A DNA stretch of 29,235 nucleotides from JBGSWE01 sp049292975 (lineage in GTDB: Bacteria; Patescibacteriota; Saccharimonadia; Saccharimonadales; JACDBH01), in NCBI GenBank assembly GCA_049292975.1, contig JBATRZ010000009.1, positions 1-29,235 of the forward strand. The letters are read 5' to 3'. Under the pieces are notes generated by a model. That model did not search any database, had not been told where the DNA came from, and was given only the letters and a program-made list of their open reading frames with translations. Both the position numbers and the translations under genes were made by a program. Below, one piece after another: positions 8,014 to 15,310 of this stretch; position 1 is the first letter of the stretch, and every line of letters begins with the position of its first letter.

Positions 8014-8508
8014 ATGAGAGAAATATACGTGATTGCCCATAATATGCGCAGCACCTTCAACGTAGGCTCGCTGCTGCGCACGGCTGAGGGGCTTGGCGTT
8101 AAGCAAGTTTACCTAACCGGCTATACGCCGTATCCAATCAAGCATGGCGACAAGCGCTTGCCGCATGAGGCAGCAAAGCTAAACCAGCAGATACGCAAAA
8201 CCGCGCTGGGCGCCGAAATCACCCAGGCGTGGCGGCAATATGATGACATCCAAGAAGTTATAAAATTATTACAGGCCGGGGGTATTGAACTGCTGGCACT
8301 CGAACAATCTGACACGGCGGTTGCCCTGCCCGCCTACAAAGCTCCTGCCAAAGTTGCGCTACTCTTAGGCGAGGAAATAAACGGTGTCCCGGCCAGCTTG
8401 CTTAAACAGGCTGGCGCGCACATCTGCATCCCTATGTCTGGTAAAAAAGAGTCGTTCAACGTGGTCATTGCTGCGGCTATGGCACTGTACCAACTGCGCT
8501 TTACCTAA
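8014..8508 (+). CDS. TrmH/SpoU-family RNA 2'-O-methyltransferase
   Basis: SAM-dependent methyltransferase of the knotted SPOUT fold, predicted to methylate a ribose 2'-OH in tRNA or rRNA. 164 residues, the size of a bare catalytic domain such as TrmL; no extra RNA-binding domain. Motif 1 is NVGSLLRTAEGLGV (Asn and Arg contact the substrate), motif 2 LLLGEEINGV, and motif 3 IPMSGKKESFNVVIAAAMAL, with SFNV in place of the usual SLNV. The substrate cannot be told from sequence. It is divergent from the pilus ATPase gene (90-bp gap). A possible leaderless promoter is TTGATA (about 7979), 18 nt, GACACT, 7 nt before the ATG; the -10 match is weak. No Shine-Dalgarno sequence is seen. Confidence 0.9.
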   Translation: MREIYVIAHNMRSTFNVGSLLRTAEGLGVKQVYLTGYTPYPIKHGDKRLPHEAAKLNQQIRKTALGAEITQAWRQYDDIQEVIKLLQAGGIELLALEQSDTAVALPAYKAPAKVALLLGEEINGVPASLLKQAGAHICIPMSGKKESFNVVIAAAMALYQLRFT

Positions 8509-8528
8509 GCTCTATATTCTGGTATGAT
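8500..8528 (+). promoter_or_regulatory. Promoter of the CAP-domain gene (extended -10)
   Basis: -10 TATGAT at 8523-8528 preceded by TGG (extended -10), with -35-like TTTACC (8500-8505) at 17-nt spacing. It lies over the end of the upstream methyltransferase gene. The start codon follows 24 nt later, without a Shine-Dalgarno sequence. Confidence 0.5.
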
Positions 8529-8552
8529 TGTCATAAGCAATTTAAGACAAAT

Positions 8553-9608
8553 ATGCCAAAACCAGCTAAAAAACAGTTAAAACGAGCGGTCCGGACCAGG
8601 CGGAGCAAAGCCCCGCAGCCCCGCATCCTGCTTGGACATGCCCGTTTCCTGCCTGCTATCCTTATCGCATCGCTGGCAACATTGCTGTCTTTGCAGCCGC
8701 ACAGCATGCTGCCCAGCTCTCACGGTGTTCTGGCTTACGCGACCAATGTTAGCCACACTAGCCTGCTTGCCAGCACCAATACGCAGCGTAACAATAATGG
8801 CGTCAGCACATTGGCAACCAGCAGCAAGCTGCAAACCGCTGCACAGGCCAAGGCCGATGACATGGTAGCCAGGAATTATTGGTCACATAACACACCTGAT
8901 GGCCAGGCGCCCTGGGTGTTCTTTACTAATGCCGGCTACCAATATTCATCAGCGGGCGAAAACCTGGCCTATGGCTTCATGACCAGTAACGACACGGTAA
9001 CCGGCTGGATGAACAGCCCGCCCCATAAAGCCAACTTGCTAAACAGTACTTTTACCGAAGTCGGTTTCGGCTTCGCTAACAGTGCTGATTATGTGGGTGA
9101 CGGCCAGCAGACTGTTGTTGTCGCGATGTATGGTAAGCCGCTGGGGGCGGCCGCGCCGGCGGCTCCGGCCCCTGCCGCACCAGCGGCGCCGGTAAGCACG
9201 CCCAAACAGCAACCCGTCAAATCCACTGCAGCCCAGCCCGCACCCGCGCCTGAATCATCACCGGCAACGGCTGCGCCGCTGGCCGCTGCCGCCGAGACAA
9301 CCCCGCAGGCCGAGGTTATAACAGATGCGCCTATTCAGCCGGAACAGGCAGCCGTGACAGCTTCGTCTACCTCAGTACAGCGCATCCAGCTACTGGCCAG
9401 CGGCAATCCATTCCTTAGCGCCACCGCCGTTACACTGGCAGTATTAAGCGCCGGTATCCTTTGGATTACGCACAAGGGTTTCCGCTTGCGTAAATCAATT
9501 ATCGCCGGCGAACGGTTTGTTTTGCATCATATTCACCTTGATCTGACAGTGCTGGCGGTTATTTATCTTGGCTTTGTGCTGCTTAGCAACTCGGGCGTCA
9601 TCCGCTAA
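8553..9608 (+). CDS. Membrane-anchored CAP (SCP/PR-1, YkwD-like) domain protein
   Basis: 351 residues. A basic N-terminus is followed by a hydrophobic segment (about 32-48) that is either a signal anchor or an uncleaved signal peptide. Residues about 68-200 form a CAP domain: LLASTNTQRNNNG, SHNTPDGQAPWVFF, AGENLAYGF, WMNSPPHKANLLN and TEVGFGFA are the standard CAP blocks, including the His and Glu of the usual cavity. A Pro/Ala-rich linker (about 205-280) follows, then two hydrophobic stretches (about 289-306 and 328-346). The domain is therefore probably displayed outside and tethered at both ends. The function of bacterial CAP proteins is mostly unknown. A surface role in contact with a host cell is conceivable (inference). 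The stop codon overlaps a large foldback element. Confidence 0.88.
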   Translation: MPKPAKKQLKRAVRTRRSKAPQPRILLGHARFLPAILIASLATLLSLQPHSMLPSSHGVLAYATNVSHTSLLASTNTQRNNNGVSTLATSSKLQTAAQAKADDMVARNYWSHNTPDGQAPWVFFTNAGYQYSSAGENLAYGFMTSNDTVTGWMNSPPHKANLLNSTFTEVGFGFANSADYVGDGQQTVVVAMYGKPLGAAAPAAPAPAAPAAPVSTPKQQPVKSTAAQPAPAPESSPATAAPLAAAAETTPQAEVITDAPIQPEQAAVTASSTSVQRIQLLASGNPFLSATAVTLAVLSAGILWITHKGFRLRKSIIAGERFVLHHIHLDLTVLAVIYLGFVLLSNSGVIR

Positions 9609-9771
9609 GAAACATCACACCCTGACTTGCCCCCTAGTTCCGGCTTATGATCGCCGAGCTAGAACCTTTTTTTACGACCGAAGCGTATCCATTAATACGG
9701 TAAGGTAGTAAAAATCGGTTCTGGCCGGTGAGGGCAGGCGGAACAGGGCATTTCTGGGTGTGATGTTTCTT
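9607..9771. repeat. 165-bp imperfect foldback filling the CAP-dnaE intergenic gap
   Basis: Outer arms 9607-9622 and 9756-9771 are perfect 16-bp inverted repeats. Further pairing inward: GTTCCG (9637-9642) with CGGAAC (9739-9744), 9658-9666 with 9717-9725, 9669-9675 with 9708-9714, ACC (9677-9679) with GGT (9704-9706), and CGTAT (9684-9688) with ATACG (9695-9699) around a 6-nt loop. The element begins inside the CAP stop codon and ends 1 bp before the dnaE stop. It may serve as a shared terminator or be a MITE-like palindromic element; there is no open reading frame inside. Confidence 0.85.
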
Positions 9772-9772
9772 G

Positions 9773-12700
9773 CTATTGCACCACCACATGCGCATCACCC
9801 ACCAGCTTGCGGAATGACCGTAAAACTTCATCATGGGCTTCTACCCCGCCTGGCAGCTTGATAATCTGTTTTTTGTCGGCCGGGCCTAAAACCAGCACAA
9901 CTTCCGTCTGTCCTTGGTTGGTATCTATGACGGATTTTAACGCAATCAGCTGATTCTCATTGCTGCTGTCTGCCAGGCGGATGTAGACGCGGCTTGTCCC
10001 GTTTGGTACGGACTGCGCCGGCTTGACGGCAGCGGTTTTGGACGGCTTGACCGGTTTTGGCATCTTCATGGCTTTGCCGGTCGATTGATAAGCTTCCGCC
10101 TGGGCGGCAGTGATTTCGCGGGCTTCGTCTGCCAGCACTTTGGCTTCAACTTGCAGCTCGCCAGTCTGGCGGTCTTTGCCGTTCAGTTTGCCGCGCACCA
10201 GTACCACTTTGTCGCGCTCCCAGATACCGTGAGTCTGCTGGTAAGCGCTCGGAAATAAGATAACTTCTATCTCATCTTTGAGGTCAGCTATCTTCACGAA
10301 CGCCATTTTCTGGCCGCTTTTGGTTGTTATCTCGCGCAGATCGGTTATCGCTCCGCCGATCACTACCAGTTTGCCGTCCATCTCGGGCTTCAGGCCGCCG
10401 ATAGGCATAGCCAATTCGGCAAGATAGGTTTCAAACGCCTGCAGCGGATGCTGCGACAGGTACAGGCCCAGCAGCTCCCGCTCCCACTTGAGCTGTTCCT
10501 GCTGGTTATTAGTTTCAACTATTTCCTCCAGCACAATACGCGGCGTGAGTTCGGCGCCCTCACTGTCGCCAAACAAGCCTATTTGGCCGGCTGCGCGCTC
10601 CTTCTGAACGCGGTTGGCGAATGCCAGCAATATATCGACGTTGCCAAGCAGCTGGTTTCGGCCGCCGAAGCGGTCAAAAGCACCGGCCCGTATCAAACTT
10701 TCTAGTGCTTTGCGGTTTACCGTACGCGGGTTCACCCGCGCAAAGACATCTTCTAGCCTCATAAAAAGGCCTTGCTCCCGGGCGCGCAGGATTTCCTCAA
10801 CCGCGCCGGTGCCTACATTCTTGACCGCGTTCATGCCAAAACGGATGGGATCGTGCAGCCGGTCGCCCTGGGGCACGACAGCAAACTCCAGGAATGATTC
10901 GTTTAAATCCGGCGGCAGTACATCGATACCCACATGCTTACATTCTGATATCTCGATACTTAAACGGTCTGTATCGTCATAATCGCTGGTCATCAACGCC
11001 GCCATGAAGGCCGATGGGTAATGCGCTTTCAAGTAGGCCGTCTGATAGGCGATGAGCGCGTAACATGCCGAGTGCGATTTATTAAAAGCGTAGTCGGCAA
11101 AACCCAGGATATCCTTCCAGATTTTACGCACCACCTTCTCGGGCACGCCGTTTTTGACCGCGCCGGCTACGAACTGCTCGCCCATTTTGTCCATAACGTC
11201 GCGCTTTTTCTTGCCAATGGCTTTGCGCAGCGTATCGGCTTCGCCGCCCGTGAAGCCGCACATTTCTTTGCTCATCTGCATCACCTGTTCCTGGTAGACA
11301 ATAACGCCGTAAGTGGATTCCAGGGCGTTTTTGGTTAGCGGATGTTCGTATGACACTTCCTCCAACCCGTTCTTGCGCTTGACAAAGCTGTCGGTCAGGC
11401 CGGCGGTCAGCGGGCCAGGGCGGTATAAGGCGCACATGGCAATAATGTCGCTGAATTCAGTCGGCTTGAGTTCTTTTAAGTAGCGTTTCATGCCCGAGGA
11501 TTCCAACTGGAAGACGCCCGTGGTATCGCCGCGCTGCAAGAGTTCGAATGTCACGGGGTCATTCAAGGGCACGTTATTAATGTCTACCTCAACAGCGTAA
11601 ACCTTCTTGATAATGCGTAGGGCATTCTTGATGATGGTGAGGTTGCTGAGGCCCAGGAAATCCATTTTAAGCAGCCCCAGATCTTCGATCGGGCCCATGG
11701 AGTACTGCGTCGCTACCACGCCTTTCTGGGCCATTTCCAGCGGCACGAACTTTACGATGTCATCCGGCGCTATCACTACACCCGCGGCATGGACGCCGTG
11801 GCTGCGAATGGTGCCTTCCAGTTTTGTGGCCAGGTCGAAGACACGCGCCGATTGTTGGTTGGTTTCATTCTCGGCGCGCAGATCCTGGTTTTCTGCCAGC
11901 GATACCTTTAGCGGGATATGTCGGCCCTGCACGGGCGGCGGAATCATTTTGGCCAGGCGGTCAGCCTCGGCGTACGGCACTTGCAGGACGCGGGCGACAT
12001 CCCGTACGGCGTTGCGGGCTGCCATCCGGCCGAACGTCACGATGTTGGCTACGCGGTCAGAGCCGTATTTTTCTAAACAGTACTGGATAACTTCGCCGCG
12101 GCGGGTATCTTGGATATCTATATCTATATCAGGCATGCTGATACGGTCAGGATTCAGAAAGCGCTCAAACAACAGGTCGTAGCCTATCGGATCAAGCTCG
12201 GTGATACGAAGAGCATAGGCCACAATCGAGCCGGCAGCCGAGCCGCGGCCGGGCCCAAAGACGATACCCTGATCCTTGCCCCATTTAATAAAATCCCAAA
12301 TGATCAAGAAGTAGCCGTTGAAGCCCATGTTCTGTATGACCTGCAATTCGTAATCGGTACGTTTGAGCACTTCCGCGGATACGGTTTTTTTGGCTCCCGT
12401 GATGCTTAAGCCGGCTGCCTGTGTCTCGGTTTTATTGCCGTAACGCCAGGCTATTCCCTGGTAAACGAGCTTGTGCAAGTAGCTTTGCTCCGTTTCGCCC
12501 TTCGGTACGGGAAAGTTCGGAATTAGTATCTTGCCCAGTTCCAGCTCGATATGGCACCTGCCGGCTATTACCCGGGTATTAGTGATTATTTCCGGATGCT
12601 CAGTTCCCCAGCGCTCAATCAGCTCCTTAGGATCGGTCAAATGCAACTCCAAATTAGCCAGGCTCATGCGGTTACTGTCCGATAAGAACGCGCCCGTCTG

Positions 12701-13417
12701 TACGCACAGCAGTATCTCGTGCGCCTCTTGGTCGGTATGCGTTAAATAATGCGCATCACAGGTCAAAATACACGGGATATTTAGCTCATCCGAAAGTTTA
12801 AAGAGCTGTTTGTTCACCGCCGCTTGCTCTTCCCACACCGTAGGATGTTTAGGATGACCGTGATCCTGTACCTCCAGGTAGTAGCGGTCGCCAAAGATAG
12901 ATTTGTACCACCCGGCGATTTTTTTAGCCTGGTCATATTGGCCCTGGCGCAGCGCATCACCAACCTCACTGCCGATACAGCCGCTAAGGACAATTAAGCC
13001 TTCGTTATACTTGGCCAGGGTTTCGCGGTCGATGCGCGGCTTGTAGTAAAAGCCTTCCAAATTAGCAATGGTACTCAGGCGCATAAGGTTCTGATAGCCA
13101 GTCATGTTCATCGCCAGCAGGATCAGATGGTAATTTTGTTTGTCCTTGCCCGGCTCCTTATCGCGCAGTCCGCGTGCAGCAACGTAGGTCTCCATGCCCA
13201 TAACCGGCTTAATGCCTTCGGATGTTGCTTCCTTGTAAAACTCGATGAGTCCGCTTAGTGTACCGTGGTCGGTAATGGCCATGGCTTCCATGCCCAGATC
13301 TTTGGCGTGCGCCACTAGACCCGGAATCTTGCTGAGACCGTCCAGCAAGCTGTAATGCGAGTGATTATGCAGATGGACATAGTCACCCGGCTTCAAGACC
13401 TTACCCTTGTGTGCCAT
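9773..13417 (-). CDS. dnaE: DNA polymerase III subunit alpha
   Basis: Replicative polymerase, about 1214 residues. An N-terminal PHP domain is present (HLHNHSHYSLLDG, ITDHGTLSG). The polymerase palm carries GPGRGSAAGS and PDIDIDIQDTRR (Asp430 and Asp432), and the third catalytic Asp is in LKMDFLGL (about 586). Next come the fingers and tandem HhH region, and an OB domain (KLVVIGGAITDLREI) near residue 1010. The C-terminal part beyond an Ala/Lys/Pro-rich linker is short. It is a DnaE1-type enzyme without a fused 3'-5' exonuclease. ATG 13417 (MAHKGK) is preferred to ATG 13423, because the -10 TATAAT ends 9 nt before 13417 and only 3 nt before 13423. It has a promoter separate from the upstream ytx genes. 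Confidence 0.97.
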   Translation of the reverse strand: MAHKGKVLKPGDYVHLHNHSHYSLLDGLSKIPGLVAHAKDLGMEAMAITDHGTLSGLIEFYKEATSEGIKPVMGMETYVAARGLRDKEPGKDKQNYHLILLAMNMTGYQNLMRLSTIANLEGFYYKPRIDRETLAKYNEGLIVLSGCIGSEVGDALRQGQYDQAKKIAGWYKSIFGDRYYLEVQDHGHPKHPTVWEEQAAVNKQLFKLSDELNIPCILTCDAHYLTHTDQEAHEILLCVQTGAFLSDSNRMSLANLELHLTDPKELIERWGTEHPEIITNTRVIAGRCHIELELGKILIPNFPVPKGETEQSYLHKLVYQGIAWRYGNKTETQAAGLSITGAKKTVSAEVLKRTDYELQVIQNMGFNGYFLIIWDFIKWGKDQGIVFGPGRGSAAGSIVAYALRITELDPIGYDLLFERFLNPDRISMPDIDIDIQDTRRGEVIQYCLEKYGSDRVANIVTFGRMAARNAVRDVARVLQVPYAEADRLAKMIPPPVQGRHIPLKVSLAENQDLRAENETNQQSARVFDLATKLEGTIRSHGVHAAGVVIAPDDIVKFVPLEMAQKGVVATQYSMGPIEDLGLLKMDFLGLSNLTIIKNALRIIKKVYAVEVDINNVPLNDPVTFELLQRGDTTGVFQLESSGMKRYLKELKPTEFSDIIAMCALYRPGPLTAGLTDSFVKRKNGLEEVSYEHPLTKNALESTYGVIVYQEQVMQMSKEMCGFTGGEADTLRKAIGKKKRDVMDKMGEQFVAGAVKNGVPEKVVRKIWKDILGFADYAFNKSHSACYALIAYQTAYLKAHYPSAFMAALMTSDYDDTDRLSIEISECKHVGIDVLPPDLNESFLEFAVVPQGDRLHDPIRFGMNAVKNVGTGAVEEILRAREQGLFMRLEDVFARVNPRTVNRKALESLIRAGAFDRFGGRNQLLGNVDILLAFANRVQKERAAGQIGLFGDSEGAELTPRIVLEEIVETNNQQEQLKWERELLGLYLSQHPLQAFETYLAELAMPIGGLKPEMDGKLVVIGGAITDLREITTKSGQKMAFVKIADLKDEIEVILFPSAYQQTHGIWERDKVVLVRGKLNGKDRQTGELQVEAKVLADEAREITAAQAEAYQSTGKAMKMPKPVKPSKTAAVKPAQSVPNGTSRVYIRLADSSNENQLIALKSVIDTNQGQTEVVLVLGPADKKQIIKLPGGVEAHDEVLRSFRKLVGDAHVVVQ

Positions 13418-13426
13418 TATCATCTA

Positions 13427-13432
13427 ATTATA
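13427..13432 (-). promoter_or_regulatory. dnaE -10 box (leaderless)
   Basis: Perfect TATAAT on the minus strand, 9 nt before the chosen ATG (13417). No Shine-Dalgarno sequence and no convincing -35. A 10-bp palindrome AACGGCCGTT (13438-13447) lies just upstream in the spacer region. Confidence 0.6.
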
Positions 13433-13471
13433 AGCAAAACGGCCGTTCTGTACGAGGGTGCTTATTACAAC

Positions 13472-13750
13472 TTATTTATTTGGCTGGATAGTTTCTGTCA
13501 CATTTTCCGTAAACGGCTTTAACGGAGAGATATTACCAAACAATGACAGTAGCCAGAGCAGCAGCGCTACCAGTACCGTGGCGCCCAGCACGCCGCCCAG
13601 GCCGCCAACAAGTCCTTTTAAAAAGGCGTTTTTGTAGCTTTGCGCGCGGTTAAGATAGCCCGTTTCATAAACGCTGGCGACGATCCTGCCAAGCTCTTCA
13701 TACTGCTTAGGCGTTAATCTCTGCGGCTTATTTTTTCGCGAATTTTTCAA
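13472..13750 (-). CDS. Small membrane protein, DUF5665-like
   Basis: 92 residues starting at TTG. A basic N-terminal region with LTPKQYEELGRIVASVYETG is followed by a Gly-rich approach and one long hydrophobic segment (about 48-72: GGVLGATVLVALLLWLLSLF), then a short polar tail. This arrangement resembles DUF5665 membrane proteins; the assignment is by pattern only. The start lies 23 nt inside ytxH, so it is co-transcribed and probably translationally coupled. It is the last gene of the ytxG-ytxH group. An envelope or stress-related role is inferred from the neighbours. Confidence 0.7.
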   Translation of the reverse strand: MKNSRKNKPQRLTPKQYEELGRIVASVYETGYLNRAQSYKNAFLKGLVGGLGGVLGATVLVALLLWLLSLFGNISPLKPFTENVTETIQPNK

Positions 13751-14129
13751 GATTCTTCAGCGCGCTTTTGGCGTCTTCTAGTGCCTGTTTTAGTTCGGGA
13801 TCGTCGGCGTTGCCTTCATGCATCGAGCTTAGTATCTCACGCACTTTATCCTTGGCGACCGTAGCGTTCGCAATAACCTTGTCGTAATCTTGTTTTGCCT
13901 TGCCCTTGAGCTTAGTGCCTTTTGTCTTAGCTTCGGCTAGTTTGCTGTTTAAATCGCTTAGTACTATTTTTAGTTTTTTTTCTGCCTCGGTCTTTGCTTT
14001 GACGGCAGCGTTCTTAATATCAGCGCGTGTTTCGCGGCCGCTTTTTGGAGCAGTCAGGACACCGGCGACATAGCCGGCTGCACCTAATAGCAAAGCACCG
14101 GCCGCCCAACGCCCAGAGTTCTTACCCAT
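13728..14129 (-). CDS. YtxH-domain protein
   Basis: 133 residues. An N-terminal hydrophobic/glycine segment (GRWAAGALLLGAAGYVAGVL) runs into the YtxH signature TAPKSGRETR. A long Lys/Ala/Glu-rich helix follows, likely coiled coil, reaching the C-terminus. YtxH proteins are small membrane-associated proteins; the Bacillus subtilis ytxGHJ operon belongs to the general stress response. Start at ATG 14129 with a good Shine-Dalgarno (AAGGGG, 8 nt away). It lies 5 bp after the ytxG-like gene. The molecular function is unknown. Confidence 0.8.
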   Translation of the reverse strand: MGKNSGRWAAGALLLGAAGYVAGVLTAPKSGRETRADIKNAAVKAKTEAEKKLKIVLSDLNSKLAEAKTKGTKLKGKAKQDYDKVIANATVAKDKVREILSSMHEGNADDPELKQALEDAKSALKNLEKFAKK

Positions 14130-14134
14130 ACTTT

Positions 14135-14386
14135 TTACCCCTTCCTTTTCTTAATAATGTCAGCGATATTCATTATCAGCTTGCCGGCAGCCAGCGGTCC
14201 GGCGGCATTTTTTAGCACCTCGGACGCAGTCTCGACGTTATCAACAATTTCCTGCGCCTTTCCGGCGACTTTGTTCAGGCTCTTGATAAGGCGCACTAGC
14301 ACCACACCGAGTACGATGCCCACAATCAAAAACACCGTCAGGGTCACTGACAATATGATAACAAGGATGGTCTCTGCATTCTCCAT
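14135..14386 (-). CDS. YtxG/DUF948-like small membrane protein
   Basis: 83 residues. One strong transmembrane helix (about 7-33: ILVIILSVTLTVFLIVGIVL) is followed by an amphipathic helix (SLNKVAGKAQEIVDNVETAS) and a basic end. This layout matches DUF948/YtxG. The adjacent YtxH-like gene supports it, as in the ytxG-ytxH pair of Firmicutes. First gene of its transcript: a perfect -10 TATAAT lies 9 nt before the ATG, with no Shine-Dalgarno sequence. The family call is moderate; the membrane topology is clear. Confidence 0.75.
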   Translation of the reverse strand: MENAETILVIILSVTLTVFLIVGIVLGVVLVRLIKSLNKVAGKAQEIVDNVETASEVLKNAAGPLAAGKLIMNIADIIKKRKG

Positions 14387-14395
14387 ACTAACTCT

Positions 14396-14401
14396 ATTAT
14401 A
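14396..14401 (-). promoter_or_regulatory. -10 box of the ytxG-ytxH-DUF5665 transcript (leaderless)
   Basis: Perfect TATAAT on the minus strand, 9 nt before the ATG at 14386, just after the galU stop. It gives the three small envelope genes a promoter of their own in addition to read-through from galU. Confidence 0.6.
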
Positions 14402-14414
14402 TAACAGTTTGCCC

Positions 14415-15308
14415 TTAGTTGAGCAAACCGCGCAGATACGCCTCGAAATCCGCGCTTAGCTCGTTGTGTTTCAGGCCGAAATCCACGACTGTTTTAAGGT
14501 ACTCCAGCTTGTCGCCCGTGTCATATCGCTTGCCATCAATAATAACGCCGTAAGCGTCATGGCCGTCGCGGATCATTGGTTCGATAACTTCGTCCGTCAG
14601 GTAGAATTCGCGGTCCGGCTTCAGGTTCTCTAGCCCGCGCTCCAGATAGGGGAACATCTCTGGTGTCAGCAGATAGCCGCCCACGGCGGCAAAGTCGCTG
14701 GGCGCGTTTTGTTTGCCCGGTTTTTCAACTATACTGCCCACCTTCATCACACCGTGCTCCAGTTGCTCGCCGCCCAAAACGCCGTAGCGGTCGTAATCTA
14801 CATCGGCAGCGGCGCGGATGCTTGGAATAATCATACTGCTGAGGCGCTCGTAATGCGCTACCATCTGCTGGAAGGCGTTAGGCGTACCTACGGTCAGATC
14901 GTCTGCAAAGGCATAGATAAACGGTTCGTCGCCGATAAGATGGGCGGCGTTTAAAACTGGCGTGCCGGTTCCATACGGCCCCTTTTGACGGATATAAATA
15001 AAGTTAGCCAGGTTGGCAATGGCCTCAATCTGGTCAATGTACGGCTGTTTTTTAGGCCCGCCTGCCCGCAAGTTAGTCAGCAGGTCTTCATTGGGCACGT
15101 CAAAATGATCCTCTATGCTGCGTTTGTTGCTGGAGCCGACAATGATAATATCCTTGATACCGGCAGCCACCAGGTCTTCCACAATGTATTGGATGATTGG
15201 TTTATCTATCAGCGGCAGCATTTCCTTGGGCATAGCCTTGGTCTGCGGCAAAAAGCGCGTGCCAAAGCCCGCGGCGGCAATCACGGCTTTACGGACTGGT
15301 TTGGTCAT
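14415..15308 (-). CDS. galU: UTP-glucose-1-phosphate uridylyltransferase
   Basis: Makes UDP-glucose from UTP and glucose-1-phosphate for surface polysaccharide and glycolipid synthesis; cytosolic. 297 residues, typical of bacterial GalU. The nucleotidyltransferase signature AAGFGTRFLPQTKAMPKEML is at the N-terminus. PIIQYIVEDLVAAGI, FADDLTVG (metal-binding Asp), VEKPG, EFYLTDEV and GKRYDTGDKLEYLK follow in the expected order. It starts 2 bp after gatB stops, and its Shine-Dalgarno (AGGAG) lies over the gatB end, so it is in the same operon. There is no obvious metabolic link with GatB; the pairing probably reflects compact gene packing. Confidence 0.96.
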   Translation of the reverse strand: MTKPVRKAVIAAAGFGTRFLPQTKAMPKEMLPLIDKPIIQYIVEDLVAAGIKDIIIVGSSNKRSIEDHFDVPNEDLLTNLRAGGPKKQPYIDQIEAIANLANFIYIRQKGPYGTGTPVLNAAHLIGDEPFIYAFADDLTVGTPNAFQQMVAHYERLSSMIIPSIRAAADVDYDRYGVLGGEQLEHGVMKVGSIVEKPGKQNAPSDFAAVGGYLLTPEMFPYLERGLENLKPDREFYLTDEVIEPMIRDGHDAYGVIIDGKRYDTGDKLEYLKTVVDFGLKHNELSADFEAYLRGLLN

Positions 15309-15310
15309 AG

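Noticed and set aside
7924..8106. N-terminal extension of the pilus ATPase frame by 61 codons
   Set aside because: The extra residues do not resemble PilB/GspE, overlap the divergent methyltransferase gene and would cover the promoter region. The ATG at 7923 begins family-like sequence.
9607..9771. Integron attC-like site
   Set aside because: The structure is an imperfect palindrome, but the ends lack the RYYYAAC/GTTRRRY core pair and no integrase is nearby.
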